Shown here in pieces: positions 1-8,200 of a stretch of 64,000 bases of DNA. The first letter of the stretch is position 1. The number at the start of each line of letters is the position of its first letter. The notes beneath the pieces are model-generated. The model was not told the DNA's origin and made no database searches. It saw only the letters and a program-made list of their open reading frames with translations. The position numbers and the translations under genes are program-made. Source of the stretch: Labedella endophytica (GTDB taxonomy: Bacteria > Actinomycetota > Actinomycetes > Actinomycetales > Microbacteriaceae); NCBI RefSeq assembly GCF_003990045.1, contig NZ_RZGZ01000002.1:1116001-1180000 (forward strand), given 5' to 3'.

Positions 1-1
1 G

Positions 2-64
2 GCGACGGAACGCACCGTCCCGACCCGCCGCTTCACGCGCACGACGTCCCCCACCCCCGCCTGA
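2..64 (+). CDS. C-terminal end of an unidentified gene (5' part outside window)
   Basis: An open frame enters from the left edge and ends at a TGA at 62-64, giving only about 20 residues rich in Thr, Arg and Pro. No family can be named. I infer a real gene end because the TGA is followed by CCCC and then a long hairpin, which is exactly how other gene ends in this window look (around 12966, 34724 and 58541). Confidence 0.35.
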   Translation, partial: ATERTVPTRRFTRTTSPTPA

Positions 65-139
65 CCCCTCTCGGAACAAGAAACGGAGATCGTGCGCGTC
101 GAGACGCGCACGATCTCCGTTTCTTGTTCCGGGGTCAGG
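60..139. terminator. Long perfect hairpin between convergent gene ends
   Basis: A perfect 28-base inverted repeat (73-100 and 103-130) with a two-base spacer. Outside it, CCTGACCCC (60-68) can pair with GGGGTCAGG (131-139), so the stop codons of both flanking genes lie inside the outer stem. It probably acts as a bidirectional terminator and belongs to the hairpin family seen at 12973, 34742, 46021 and 58567. Confidence 0.8.
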
Positions 140-1067
140 GGTGGAGGAGGGTGAGGCCCGTGGCGCGCTCGGACTCGGCCCAGATCGCGGCGGCGACGTC
201 CGGGTCGCGGGAGACGAGCGCCGGCGTCTCGAGCACCGGGGCACCCTTCAGGCGATAGCGCGGGCCGAAGGAGTCGCCGCCGTCGGCGAGCGGGTCGATC
301 GCGGCACGCACCGTCGGCCACGCGCCGCGGTCCTTGCCCTGCGTGACCGACGCCTGCAGGTTGTCGACGAACCGCTCGCCCGCGCCCGGCTCGTTCACTC
401 CCCGAACCGTCGGGGTGCGGCCCGTGATCGAGTAGCCGGGGTGCGCCACGAGCGCCCGCGTCTGCGCCCCCGCCGCACGGAGTCGCCGGTCGAGCTCCAG
501 ACCGAAGGACCACGACATGATCTTCGACTGCGCGTAGGCACGCCACCCGGTGTAGCGGCGCTCGAGCTGCAGGTCGTCGACGTCGAGCCGGACGAGGCGC
601 GTGGCGAGGCTGCCGAGCGTCACGACCCGCGCACCGGGGGTCCGCTCGAGCACGTCCACGAGCCGCGCGACGAGCGCGAAGTGGCCGAAGTGGTTGGTCA
701 CCCCCACGAGCTCGAGCCCGTCGGGGCTGACCTCGCGCTGCCGTGGCGGGTGCACGATCCCGGCGTTCGTGATGAGCACGTCGAGCCGATCGAGGGCGGA
801 GAGCTCCTTCGCGGCGCTGCGCACGGAACCGAGGTCCGCCGTGTCGAGACGGACGACGGACACCTCCGACCCGGGGACGAGGCGCTGGATCGCGGCACGG
901 GCCCTGGCCGCCTTCATCTGATCGCGGCACACGAGCACCACACGGGCGCCGGCTCGGGCGAGCTGCAGCGAGGTGAAGAAACCGAGCCCGGCGTTCGCCC
1001 CCGTGACGGCGACGACCCGGCCGGCCTGCGACGGCAGGCGGGCCGGGTCCCACGCGACGGTGGTCAT
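135..1067 (-). CDS. Short-chain dehydrogenase/reductase (SDR), 310 aa
   Basis: This is an NAD(P)-dependent oxidoreductase of the SDR superfamily. The dinucleotide-binding motif TGANAGLG is at residues 22-29, followed by the NAG motif in the central strand (ITNAG) and the catalytic Tyr-x-x-x-Lys as YAQSK, with the catalytic Ser upstream in the TLGS segment. Its length, about 310 residues, and long C-terminal part fit the WW-oxidoreductase/retinol-dehydrogenase-like SDRs; substrate is unknown. I chose the ATG at 1067 because it overlaps the stop of the upstream chorismate mutase gene (ATGA), indicating translational coupling; a longer frame exists upstream but reads through that gene. Confidence 0.9.
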   Translation of the reverse strand: MTTVAWDPARLPSQAGRVVAVTGANAGLGFFTSLQLARAGARVVLVCRDQMKAARARAAIQRLVPGSEVSVVRLDTADLGSVRSAAKELSALDRLDVLITNAGIVHPPRQREVSPDGLELVGVTNHFGHFALVARLVDVLERTPGARVVTLGSLATRLVRLDVDDLQLERRYTGWRAYAQSKIMSWSFGLELDRRLRAAGAQTRALVAHPGYSITGRTPTVRGVNEPGAGERFVDNLQASVTQGKDRGAWPTVRAAIDPLADGGDSFGPRYRLKGAPVLETPALVSRDPDVAAAIWAESERATGLTLLHP

Positions 1068-1363
1068 GCGTGCTCCGAGGCGATGCGCTCGTGGTGGTGG
1101 ATGACCTCGGCGACGACGAACGAGAACCACTTCTCGGCGAAGGCCGGGTCGAGTTCGCTCTCCTCCGCGAGGTTCCGCAGACGTTCCACCTGCTGCGACT
1201 CCCTCGACGGATCCGCGGCGGGGAGACCGTGGGTCGCCTTCAGATGCCCCACCTCCTGCGTGCACTTGAAGCGCTCCGCGAGGAGGTGGACGAGCGCCGC
1301 GTCGATGTTGTCGATGCTCTTGCGCAGACGGGTGAGTCGTTCGGTGACGTCGCTATCGGGCAT
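1064..1363 (-). CDS. Chorismate mutase (AroQ type), 99 aa
   Basis: Small all-helical AroQ-class chorismate mutase, which converts chorismate to prephenate on the way to Phe and Tyr. Visible family features are the N-terminal LTRLRKSIDNIDAALVHLLA helix with its active-site Arg, the AERFKCTQEVGHLKA segment with the conserved Lys, and the RLRNLAEE helix near the end. The length is typical of a stand-alone monofunctional enzyme. The ATG lies six bases after a TAGGGT box (minus strand, 1370-1375), so the transcript is probably leaderless. It is the first gene of a two-gene operon, overlapping the following SDR gene by four bases. Confidence 0.9.
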   Translation of the reverse strand: MPDSDVTERLTRLRKSIDNIDAALVHLLAERFKCTQEVGHLKATHGLPAADPSRESQQVERLRNLAEESELDPAFAEKWFSFVVAEVIHHHERIASEHA

Positions 1364-1392
1364 ACCGAAACCCTAGCCGCCCGCTCCCCGTC

Positions 1393-2799
1393 TCAGCCGA
1401 GCGAACGCTCCGGGTGCGCGAGCACGTTGGTGAGGATCGGACGCGTCGCGAGCAGCGAGACCCGCACGAGCGCGAAGCCGAGCACGAAGCAGATCGCGAT
1501 GACGGCGATCGACAGCGGGGCCACGATGAGCGTCCACCCGACGAGCGGGAACACGAGGAGCCCTCCGAGAGCGGCCGACGTCATCGACACGAAGCCGAGC
1601 GGCGCCATGACGGAGCGCACACGGGCGGAGTCCATCGTGGCGAGCGGCATACCCACCCGGTCGAGGCTCACGTAGAGCTCGCGCCGGTCGAGCACGGCCG
1701 CGGCCTGGCCCACTCCCACCGAACACGCCACCATCAGGAAAGAGGCCACGAGGGTGATGAGGATACCGGTGCGGACATCGGTCGTGAGGAGCGCATCTTC
1801 GGCGGTCCCCCCTGCACTCATCGTGTCGAGGAACGCGGTGCCGGATCCGGCGACCACCGCGACGAAGCTCGTCATCGCGACGCCGCCGACGAGACGCCAG
1901 GCGGCCTTCGGCGATTCCAGGATGCCGCGGGCGGAGATCAGCTGGTCGGCCGTCTTCGCCGAACGCAGCTGGATGCGGGCGTAGACCGAGATCGCGAACG
2001 GACCGACGAGCCCGAGGACCGCGACGACGACGCCGAACGCTCCGACGAGCGCGCCCACGATGAGGGCGAGGTCCAACAGGGCCCCGAGGCTGTTCATCAC
2101 GATGACCGCAGCCACGACCAGGACGACGCCGACGAGCAGCCGCACCCACGACGTGTGCGGGGCGCGCTGCTTGAGGCGCACGCCGAGCGGGGAGACGACG
2201 ACGGACCGCAGTCCGACGACGGAGCTGATCGCGGCGAGCAGGGCGACCCCGGCGACGACCCCGAGGATCACGAGGGGGCCGGCCCAGATGGCCGTCGGCC
2301 CGATGGGGGCGCCGCCGAACGGGATGAGGCCGACGAGCGGCATGCTGATCGCGTACAGCGCGACACCGCCGACCGCTCCGATGATCGCGAGCGCCGTGGA
2401 CTCGACGACCGTGACGAGCGTGACGGTCGCGGTCGTCGCTCCGAGGAGGCGGAGGGTCGCGAGACGATCGTCGCGTCGGCGAGCCGAGAGCCGGGCGGCG
2501 GCCCCGCCGAGGGTCGCCAGCGGAACCACGAGGAGGGCGAGAGCGAGCAGGCTCAGGATCTGGAACACCTGGGCCGTGTCGTTCGTCCATCGCCAGAACA
2601 TGAGGACGCCGCCCACGACGATGAGGAGCAGCGCCGTCGTCACACCGAAGGCGACGATGGGAAGGACGACGGTCGCCGGGCTCGCCGCGCCCGGACGGGC
2701 GAGCATCCAGGCGAGCCGGACGATCGGGGCGCGACCGGAGGGACGGATCGACGCGTCGGAGACAGGGGCGGTGGCGGGTGCGGGTGCGGTGGTGGTCAT
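1393..2799 (-). CDS. FtsX-like ABC transporter permease, 468 aa
   Basis: Polytopic membrane protein with an N-terminal helix, a three-helix core and further hydrophobic segments up to the C-terminus. The LSARRRDDRLATLRLLGAT stretch between helices is the typical cytoplasmic loop of FtsX/MacB-type permeases that contacts the ATPase. Together with the ATPase encoded just upstream it should form an exporter or mechanotransmission complex; the substrate (peptide, antibiotic or lipoprotein) cannot be told. The ATG at 2799 overlaps the ATPase stop codon by four bases; an in-frame start five codons earlier is less likely. No lantibiotic or bacitracin two-component genes are adjacent. Confidence 0.88.
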   Translation of the reverse strand: MTTTAPAPATAPVSDASIRPSGRAPIVRLAWMLARPGAASPATVVLPIVAFGVTTALLLIVVGGVLMFWRWTNDTAQVFQILSLLALALLVVPLATLGGAAARLSARRRDDRLATLRLLGATTATVTLVTVVESTALAIIGAVGGVALYAISMPLVGLIPFGGAPIGPTAIWAGPLVILGVVAGVALLAAISSVVGLRSVVVSPLGVRLKQRAPHTSWVRLLVGVVLVVAAVIVMNSLGALLDLALIVGALVGAFGVVVAVLGLVGPFAISVYARIQLRSAKTADQLISARGILESPKAAWRLVGGVAMTSFVAVVAGSGTAFLDTMSAGGTAEDALLTTDVRTGILITLVASFLMVACSVGVGQAAAVLDRRELYVSLDRVGMPLATMDSARVRSVMAPLGFVSMTSAALGGLLVFPLVGWTLIVAPLSIAVIAICFVLGFALVRVSLLATRPILTNVLAHPERSLG

Positions 2800-3749
2800 C
2801 GTCCCGACTCCCATCCGGCGCCGCCGAAGGCGGGGCCGTCGCTCGTGGGCACATGGGCGATCGACGTCGTGGGAAGACCGGCCGGGCCGGCCATGGGCTG
2901 GCCTGCCATCGGCTGGCCGGCCCCGGGCTGGCCGGCGGAGGAGCCTGCGGGCTGGTGCGACGGCGCGGGGGCGGCCGGGTGGCCCGCCGGAACGTGGTGC
3001 GTGGCGGGTGTCTGCACGGCCGTACCCATGTGGGCGTAGCCGGGGGCGGGAGAGGCGGGGGCCGCGGCGGAGTCGCTCACGATCCGACCGTCCGACAGGC
3101 GCACGGTGCGCGAGCAGCGGGCGGCTACCTGGTCGTCGTGGGTGACGACCACGAGGGTGTGCCCCTGTCCCACCGTCGAACCGAGCAGCGCGTTCATCAC
3201 GTCGACGCTCGTCGACGAGTCGAGGGCGCCCGTGGGCTCGTCCGCGAAGATGAGCGTCGCGCCGCCGACCTGGGCGCGGGCGATCGCGACGCGCTGTGCC
3301 TGACCGCCGGACAGCTCGCCGATGCGTCGCTGCTCCATTCCGCCGAGGCCGAGCGCTCCGAGCCAGGAGGCGGCGCGCGATTCGGCCTCGCGCCGGGGGT
3401 AGCCGGAGAGGAGCAGCGGGAGGGCCGCGTTCTCGACAGCGGTGAGTTCGGGGACGAGCAGTCCCTGCTGGAAGACGAAGCCGAAGGCCTCGCGTCGCAA
3501 GCGGGAACGCTCGCCGTCGGAGAGGGCGGCGAGGTCGACGGCGCCGAGCGGGCCGTCGAACCGGACGGTACCGGAGTCGGGGCGGAGGATGCCGGACAAG
3601 CAGTGCAGCAGGCTCGTCTTGCCGGAGCCGGATGCGCCCATGATGGCGACCGACTCCCCCTCGCGGATCACGAGGTCGACGCCCGCGAGCGCCGTGGTCG
3701 TGCCGTACCGCAGGACGAGGGACGAAGCGTGGAGGAGTGGAGTGTTCAT
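2796..3749 (-). CDS. ABC transporter ATP-binding protein with a Pro/Gly/Ala tail, 317 aa
   Basis: LolD/MacB-type ATPase partner of the FtsX-like permease downstream. Walker A is GASGSGKT (residues 38-45), the signature is LSGGQAQRV, and Walker B plus D-loop is LIFADEPTGALD, followed by the H-loop in VVTHDD. The ATPase core ends near residue 232. The remaining ~85 residues are a low-complexity tail rich in Ala, Pro, Gly, Gln and His, with a repeated GQPMA unit; such tails are unusual for this family. A TTGAGGAC segment directly before the ATG may serve as ribosome binding site. Upstream lies a repeat-rich intergenic block. Confidence 0.93.
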   Translation of the reverse strand: MNTPLLHASSLVLRYGTTTALAGVDLVIREGESVAIMGASGSGKTSLLHCLSGILRPDSGTVRFDGPLGAVDLAALSDGERSRLRREAFGFVFQQGLLVPELTAVENAALPLLLSGYPRREAESRAASWLGALGLGGMEQRRIGELSGGQAQRVAIARAQVGGATLIFADEPTGALDSSTSVDVMNALLGSTVGQGHTLVVVTHDDQVAARCSRTVRLSDGRIVSDSAAAPASPAPGYAHMGTAVQTPATHHVPAGHPAAPAPSHQPAGSSAGQPGAGQPMAGQPMAGPAGLPTTSIAHVPTSDGPAFGGAGWESGR

Positions 3750-3897
3750 GTCCTCAAGCCTCGTCGGGCGGGGCCCGGATGGCGTCGCCCGCCCGGATCA
3801 TCCCGCATCATCCCCTGGGAGGATTCCGTCCGCGCGTCGCTCAGGCGGGACCGGCCCCCTCCCTCGGTCCCCTCTGCCCCCTCGGCCCCCTCGGCCC

Positions 3898-4110
3898 CGG
3901 GTGGACGCGAACTGTCGCCTCAGCACGCCCCACACGACCTCTCGCGTCCACCCGAGAACAGCACTCATCTCAAGTGGTCACGAACGGTCGCCTCAGCACA
4001 CCCCACACGACCTCTCGCGTCCACCCGGCGGGGGGGGGGCAGCACTCATCTCAAGTGGTCACGAACGGTCGCCTCAGCACACCCCACACCACCTTTCGCG
4101 TCCACCCGGC
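3898..4110. repeat. Three direct repeats in a 410-bp gene-free stretch
   Basis: The 410 bases between the ABC ATPase start (3749) and the EamA stop (4160) contain no gene. A segment beginning GTCGCCTCAGCAC and ending TCGCGTCCACCCG occurs three times, starting at 3914, 3987 and 4068 (spacing 73 then 81). Copies two and three also share the preceding AGCACTCATCTCAAGTGGTC (3960 and 4041). The first copy is bounded by a 13-base inverted repeat, CGGGTGGACGCGA (3898-3910) and its complement (3942-3954). A run of G separates copies two and three. The function is unknown; the promoter of the ABC operon must also lie in this stretch. Confidence 0.9.
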
Positions 4111-4159
4111 GGGGACGGCGGAGGATCGGACCCGGACCCGAGCGCGAGACACCGCGCCG

Positions 4160-5119
4160 TCAAGCGGTCGGGGCGGTCCGGCGCGGCAGGCGGATGCGGT
4201 GCTGGGCGAGGAGGATGCCGAGGAAGATGATCACGCCGCCGAGGGGCTGATTCCACGCCAGGCTCTCGCCGAGCAGCGCGATCCCGAGCACGACGCCGAC
4301 GACGGGCGTGATGTACGTGACGCTCGAGGCGGACGTCGGCCCCCACGCATCGAACACGTTCATGTTCCAGAGGTACGCGACGCCCGTGCCGAGCACGCCG
4401 AGGCCGAGAAGGCTGAGGACGATCCACACGTCGAGGTGCACGGGCGACCAGGCGACGACGGGTGTGAGCAGCACCATGATCACGGCCGCGATCGAGATGT
4501 ACAGGAATGCGGCGGTGATGGGCGGCAGGCCGTAGGGGGTGAGGAAGCGGCGCATGTAACCGAAGGTGAAGCCGTAGCAGGCGACGGCGCCGAGGCAGGC
4601 GAGCTGGCCCCTCACGTCCCCCGTGAGCGCACCCACCTGCCATGGGGCCACGATCACGATGACGCCGACGAAACCGAGCACGACGCCGAGGACGCGTCCG
4701 GTGTCGAACTTCTCCACCCGGAAGAGGAGCGCGGCGAAGAGCGCGGTCATGAGCGGGGTGACGGCGTTGTAGATCGAGGCGAGGCTCGATGACACGTACT
4801 GCTCCGCCCACGCGAAGAGCTGGTGCGGGATGACCGCGTAGAAGATCGCGATCACGGTGAGGTGACCGTAGACGCGAGGCGAGCGCGGCAGCCGCACGCG
4901 CATGACGAGCGCGATGACCCCGAGTGTGAGGGCGCCGAGAACGAGGCGCGCCCACGCGACCTGGCCGAAGGAGACGCCGCCGAGCGCGACCTTCATGAAG
5001 AGGAAGCTCGATCCCCAGATGAGCCCGAGGGCGAGGAACTGCGCCGTGACGACGGCGCCGGCTCGCGGCGATCGGGGGACGGCGAGGGAGGCGGTGTCGG
5101 GGGTGCTGGTCGAACTCAC
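4160..5119 (-). CDS. EamA/DMT-superfamily transporter, 319 aa
   Basis: Ten hydrophobic helices arranged as two five-helix halves, the architecture of drug/metabolite transporters of the EamA (RhaT/YdcZ-like) family. The first helix carries LGLIWGSSFLFMK and the second half has the matching GVAYLWNMNVFDAWGPTSAS segment, both typical. It is an integral membrane protein likely exporting a small metabolite; the substrate cannot be predicted. The GTG start at 5119 is preceded at six bases by TAGCGT on the minus strand, suggesting a leaderless message. It appears to be a single-gene unit. Confidence 0.9.
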   Translation of the reverse strand: MSSTSTPDTASLAVPRSPRAGAVVTAQFLALGLIWGSSFLFMKVALGGVSFGQVAWARLVLGALTLGVIALVMRVRLPRSPRVYGHLTVIAIFYAVIPHQLFAWAEQYVSSSLASIYNAVTPLMTALFAALLFRVEKFDTGRVLGVVLGFVGVIVIVAPWQVGALTGDVRGQLACLGAVACYGFTFGYMRRFLTPYGLPPITAAFLYISIAAVIMVLLTPVVAWSPVHLDVWIVLSLLGLGVLGTGVAYLWNMNVFDAWGPTSASSVTYITPVVGVVLGIALLGESLAWNQPLGGVIIFLGILLAQHRIRLPRRTAPTA

Positions 5120-5248
5120 GGATCGACGCTACAGCCCGTGCGGGCACGCGACCGGCGCTTTCCGGTCATCGTTGTCGCACATCCCGCCTCTCCCCAAGAG
5201 ATCGCGATACAGCATCGGGTTTCGTGACGTATCGGGATCTTCATGGGG

Positions 5249-5875
5249 TCAGGAGAGCGGGAGGGCGCGGTCGTCGGCGGCGAGGCGCGATTCGAGGCCG
5301 GCGCGCACCGCCGGCCACTCCTCCGAGAGGATCGAGTACATCGCCGTGTCGCGCCAGCTGCCGTTGGCGCGGACACGGTCGTGGCGCAGTATCCCCTCGA
5401 AGGTGGCGCCGAGCTTGAGGATCGCTGCGCGGGATCGCGTATTGACCGCGTCGGCCTGCAGCTTCACCCGCTCGAAGCCGTGCGAGAAGGCGAGGTCGAG
5501 CAGGAGCAGCTTGCATTCCACGTTGACGGAGGTCGCCCACACCCGCGGGTCGTACGCCGTCCACCCGATGTGTGCGCCACGGTTCACGGTGTCGAGGTCG
5601 GCGAGCGACGACGTACCCACCACGACACGGCCGCCGTCCCGCGGCACGGAGACGAGGAACGGGATGCCCGTCGCCCACGGGTAGTACGACTCCGCGAAGG
5701 TGGCGAACGCCTCCGCGTCGGCGGGGAGCCCCGCAGGCCCTCCCCCGTACCCGGCGGCGAACACCTCGGGTCGTCCGATCGCCGAGTACAGCTCCGGGAG
5801 ATCTGCGCGCGCGAGCGGCGACAACACCACTGTGCGGCCTCGGAGGGACTTCGGTTCGGGGCGCTGAGCGTTCAC
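5249..5875 (-). CDS. GNAT-family N-acetyltransferase (RimJ/RimL-like), 208 aa
   Basis: GCN5-related acetyltransferase of the RimJ/RimL branch: early RTVVLSPLARADLPELY segment, a central beta-strand pair around VVVGTSSLADLD and HIGWTAYDPRVWAT, and the C-terminal AFSHGFERVKLQADAVNTRS stretch where acetyl-CoA-binding GNATs have the N-x-x-S element, followed by LKLGATFEGILR. The substrate may be a protein N-terminus or small amine; unknown. The GTG start is six bases after GATAAT on the minus strand, supporting a leaderless transcript starting at this codon. It stands alone, divergent from nothing nearby. Confidence 0.88.
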   Translation of the reverse strand: MNAQRPEPKSLRGRTVVLSPLARADLPELYSAIGRPEVFAAGYGGGPAGLPADAEAFATFAESYYPWATGIPFLVSVPRDGGRVVVGTSSLADLDTVNRGAHIGWTAYDPRVWATSVNVECKLLLLDLAFSHGFERVKLQADAVNTRSRAAILKLGATFEGILRHDRVRANGSWRDTAMYSILSEEWPAVRAGLESRLAADDRALPLS

Positions 5876-5951
5876 GCTGTCATTATCCCGTCACGCCGCA
5901 CTCTGAATCCCGCACCCGAACGACCGGCTGCATCCCAAAGGCGGCTGTGGG

Positions 5952-6827
5952 CTACCGGCCGGCTTGCATCTGCGAACTCACAGCGCCGACACGGAGAAAG
6001 TCGAGCTTCTCCGCGTCGGTGCTTCTCTCACGTGCGGAATAGACGACGAGTTTGATATCGGAGTCGGGGACGGTGACGACGTCACAGTCGAGGGTGATGT
6101 CTCCGACGAGGGGGCTATGCACGGTTTTCACCAGTGATCGATGAGCGGCCGCGCGCCCTTCATCCCAGAGAGCTGCGAAGCGAGGACTCTGCCCTCGGAC
6201 CTGGGCGATGAAGGCCTGGAAGCGCGAGTCGCCGCTGAGGGTTACTGCAGTTCGGCGGAGGTCCGCGACGAGGGCCCGTTCGAAGGCGTCGGGGCCGCCG
6301 TGAGCAGTGGCGATGTCAGCGATGCTGTTCTCCACGAACGTCTGCACGATGAGATTCTGGGACGGATCGCCGAGGGCGGACGGGGCACCGAAAAGGGCCC
6401 GCCAGAGCGGGGTCGAGTGCAGTAGCGTCCAATCAGCGGCGAACACCGCGAGAGGAAGGTCGGACATCCTCACCAGCATTCGTTGTACGCCCGGAGGGAT
6501 GTGGTGGGAGACGGTCCCTGCCCCGGGTGGTGCCAAACCTGCGGCACGGTAGAACACATCTGTCTCCGTGCGGTCGAGTTGAAGTGCTCGAGCGAGGGCT
6601 GTCACAATCTGGGCTGATGGGGTGCGGGAGCGCCCTTGTTCAAGTCGCATCACGTAGTCGACGCTCACACCGGCGAGCTGGGCAAGCTCTTCCCGACGCA
6701 GCCCCGCTGTCCGTCGCCGCCCGTAGGACTCCATTCCGACGTCCTCCGGAAGCAATCGTCCCCGCCAGGCGCGCAACAGGCCGGCGAGAGTATCGGCGTC
6801 GGCTGGCATAGCCCCATTCTCCGCCAC
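5952..6827 (-). CDS. Helix-turn-helix regulator with MmyB-like ligand-binding domain, 291 aa
   Basis: DNA-binding regulator: an N-terminal XRE-type HTH (RRRTAGLRREELAQLAGVSV, residues about 37-56, then DYVMRLEQGR) followed by the MmyB-like PAS-fold domain recognisable from VFAADWTLLHSTPLWRALFG and the C-terminal HSPLVGDITLDCDVVTVPDSD motif. In such proteins a fatty acid or other small ligand controls binding. It is transcribed divergently from a monooxygenase/SDR pair 147 bases away, and by gene order it is their likely repressor. Two starts are possible (6827 and 6809). Base composition of this gene and its divergent partners seems less GC-biased than the surroundings. Confidence 0.9.
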   Translation of the reverse strand: MAENGAMPADADTLAGLLRAWRGRLLPEDVGMESYGRRRTAGLRREELAQLAGVSVDYVMRLEQGRSRTPSAQIVTALARALQLDRTETDVFYRAAGLAPPGAGTVSHHIPPGVQRMLVRMSDLPLAVFAADWTLLHSTPLWRALFGAPSALGDPSQNLIVQTFVENSIADIATAHGGPDAFERALVADLRRTAVTLSGDSRFQAFIAQVRGQSPRFAALWDEGRAAAHRSLVKTVHSPLVGDITLDCDVVTVPDSDIKLVVYSARERSTDAEKLDFLRVGAVSSQMQAGR

Positions 6828-6974
6828 CCAGTGATTTTCAGCCTAGGAACACCTTTCCCACGCTGGCCCCCAGGCCGACTTGCTCCTGCAGTTGGGTAGC
6901 ACGATCCTTCTCTGGCTAGCCCCTCTGTCGACGCGCAGGCTGATACCCACAACCGACGAAGAAGGAGCACGAGA

Positions 6975-7298
6975 ATGACTGCCACACCGAACGGATACGT
7001 CACCGTCATCTGGGAAACCAAAGCGAAGCCCGGGAGGGAAGCCGACCTCAAGGCGTTCATCACCGCCGCCGTCACCCCGTCCCGACATGACACCGGAAAC
7101 ATCGACTACGAAGCGCACGAGGTCGACGGTCAGCCAGGCGCGTTCGTGATCTACGAGCGGTGGGAGACCCGTGAGCACCTTGATGCGCACCTGAGCGCGC
7201 CCCGGATGCAGGACCTCGTCCCGCAGATGCTTGAGCTCATCGACGGATCTATCGAAGACGGCATCACGCTTCTTCGTCCCTTCCGCCCCACGAACTGA
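6975..7298 (+). CDS. Antibiotic biosynthesis monooxygenase (ABM/YgiN) domain protein, 107 aa
   Basis: Single-domain alpha+beta ferredoxin-like protein of the ABM family. Visible features: YVTVIWETKAKPGREADLKAF at the start, then NIDYEAHEVDGQPGAFVIYERW, then EHLDAHLSAP, which together are the standard YgiN-type order. Relatives are cofactor-free quinol monooxygenases or polyketide-modifying enzymes. A good ribosome binding site (GAAGGAG) precedes the ATG. It is 20 bases upstream of an SDR gene and divergent from the MmyB-type regulator, so the three probably form one regulated redox/detoxification cassette. Confidence 0.88.
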   Translation: MTATPNGYVTVIWETKAKPGREADLKAFITAAVTPSRHDTGNIDYEAHEVDGQPGAFVIYERWETREHLDAHLSAPRMQDLVPQMLELIDGSIEDGITLLRPFRPTN

Positions 7299-7318
7299 CA
7301 CCAGAACCAGGAAGAGTT

Positions 7319-8011
7319 ATGACCATCACCCTCATCACCGGCGGCAGCAAAGGCATCGGTTACGAAACTGCACGCCGCCTCATTGCGGAAGGGCAAACCG
7401 TGTGGATCGGCGCCCGCGACATCGAACGTGGCCGCCAGGCTGCTGAGACGCTGGGCGCCTCGTTCGTGCAGCTCGACGTGACTGACGACTCCTCTGTCGG
7501 CGCGGCCGTCGACACGATTCGGGCTCAGGCCGGCCACCTCGACATCCTCATCAACAACGCCGGAATCCTCGGAGACGTCACGGCTCCCGAAGACATGACT
7601 GTCGACCAGCTCCGCGCGGTCTATGAGACGAACGTGTTCGGCGTCGTCCGTGTCACCAACGCTTTTCTGCCCATCCTCCGACAAACGGCGATGCCGTCGG
7701 TCATCAACGTCACCAGCGGACTGGGATCATTCACGTTGATCCACGACCCCGAGCGTGTCGAGTCCCAGTACCCGCTCGCTGCGTATGGATCGTCGAAGAC
7801 AGCGGTGACGATGCTGACGATGCAGTACGCCAAGACCACACCGGACGTGCGCTTCAACGCCGTCGACCCCGGCCAGACCGCAACCGAGTTCACGGGCAAC
7901 CTCGGGCACAGTGTCGAAGACGGTGCAGCAGCAGCCGTCCACATCGCGACCCTCGGCCCCGACACTCCGACCGGAACGGTGACCGACAGCGCCGGAGTGC
8001 TGCCCTGGTAA
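7319..8011 (+). CDS. Short-chain dehydrogenase/reductase, 230 aa
   Basis: Classical SDR: TGGSKGIG at residues 7-14, NNAG in ILINNAGILG, and the catalytic YGSSK with the Ser in NVTSGLG just upstream. At 230 residues it is a short, single-domain enzyme. The C-terminal VDPGQTATEFTGN region is typical of carbonyl- or quinone-reducing SDRs found next to MmyB-type regulators. An AGGAAG ribosome binding site lies before the ATG. It is cotranscribed with the ABM monooxygenase. The substrate is unknown. Confidence 0.92.
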   Translation: MTITLITGGSKGIGYETARRLIAEGQTVWIGARDIERGRQAAETLGASFVQLDVTDDSSVGAAVDTIRAQAGHLDILINNAGILGDVTAPEDMTVDQLRAVYETNVFGVVRVTNAFLPILRQTAMPSVINVTSGLGSFTLIHDPERVESQYPLAAYGSSKTAVTMLTMQYAKTTPDVRFNAVDPGQTATEFTGNLGHSVEDGAAAAVHIATLGPDTPTGTVTDSAGVLPW

Positions 8012-8130
8012 CGACGCGATGGTGTCGTTGTTTCTGCGTATTCGCCCCGGGCAGTGAGCTCCCCGCCTGCGATGCGGGTGCCCGGCTGCGTGCCATCACG
8101 GCAGAGATCGGACGCCCCGTTGAGGCATCG

Positions 8131-8200
8131 CCGAGGGCTCCACATCCGTCCCGAGGGCGCCACCTCTACATGGCGCCCTCGATCCGGACTAGCGCCCTCG
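8131..8200. terminator. Hairpin of the CGAGGGCGCCA type between convergent genes
   Basis: Inner stem CGAGGGCGCCA (8152-8162) pairs with its complement (8171-8181) across an eight-base loop; an outer GAGGGCT/AGCGCCCTC pair may extend it. It separates the SDR gene from the convergent deiminase pseudogene and overlaps the latter's stop codon. The same inner stem recurs at 14989-15022, so this is a small repeat family, probably serving as a bidirectional terminator. Confidence 0.75.

Noticed and set aside
1414-3039. Long plus-strand frame opposite the FtsX and ABC genes
   Set aside because: It consists of Glu/Arg/His-rich shadow codons of the opposite-strand genes, without start signals or recognisable domains.
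3898-4110. The three direct repeats as a CRISPR array
   Set aside because: Units are long, unevenly spaced (73 and 81), with no unique spacers of equal length and no cas genes nearby.
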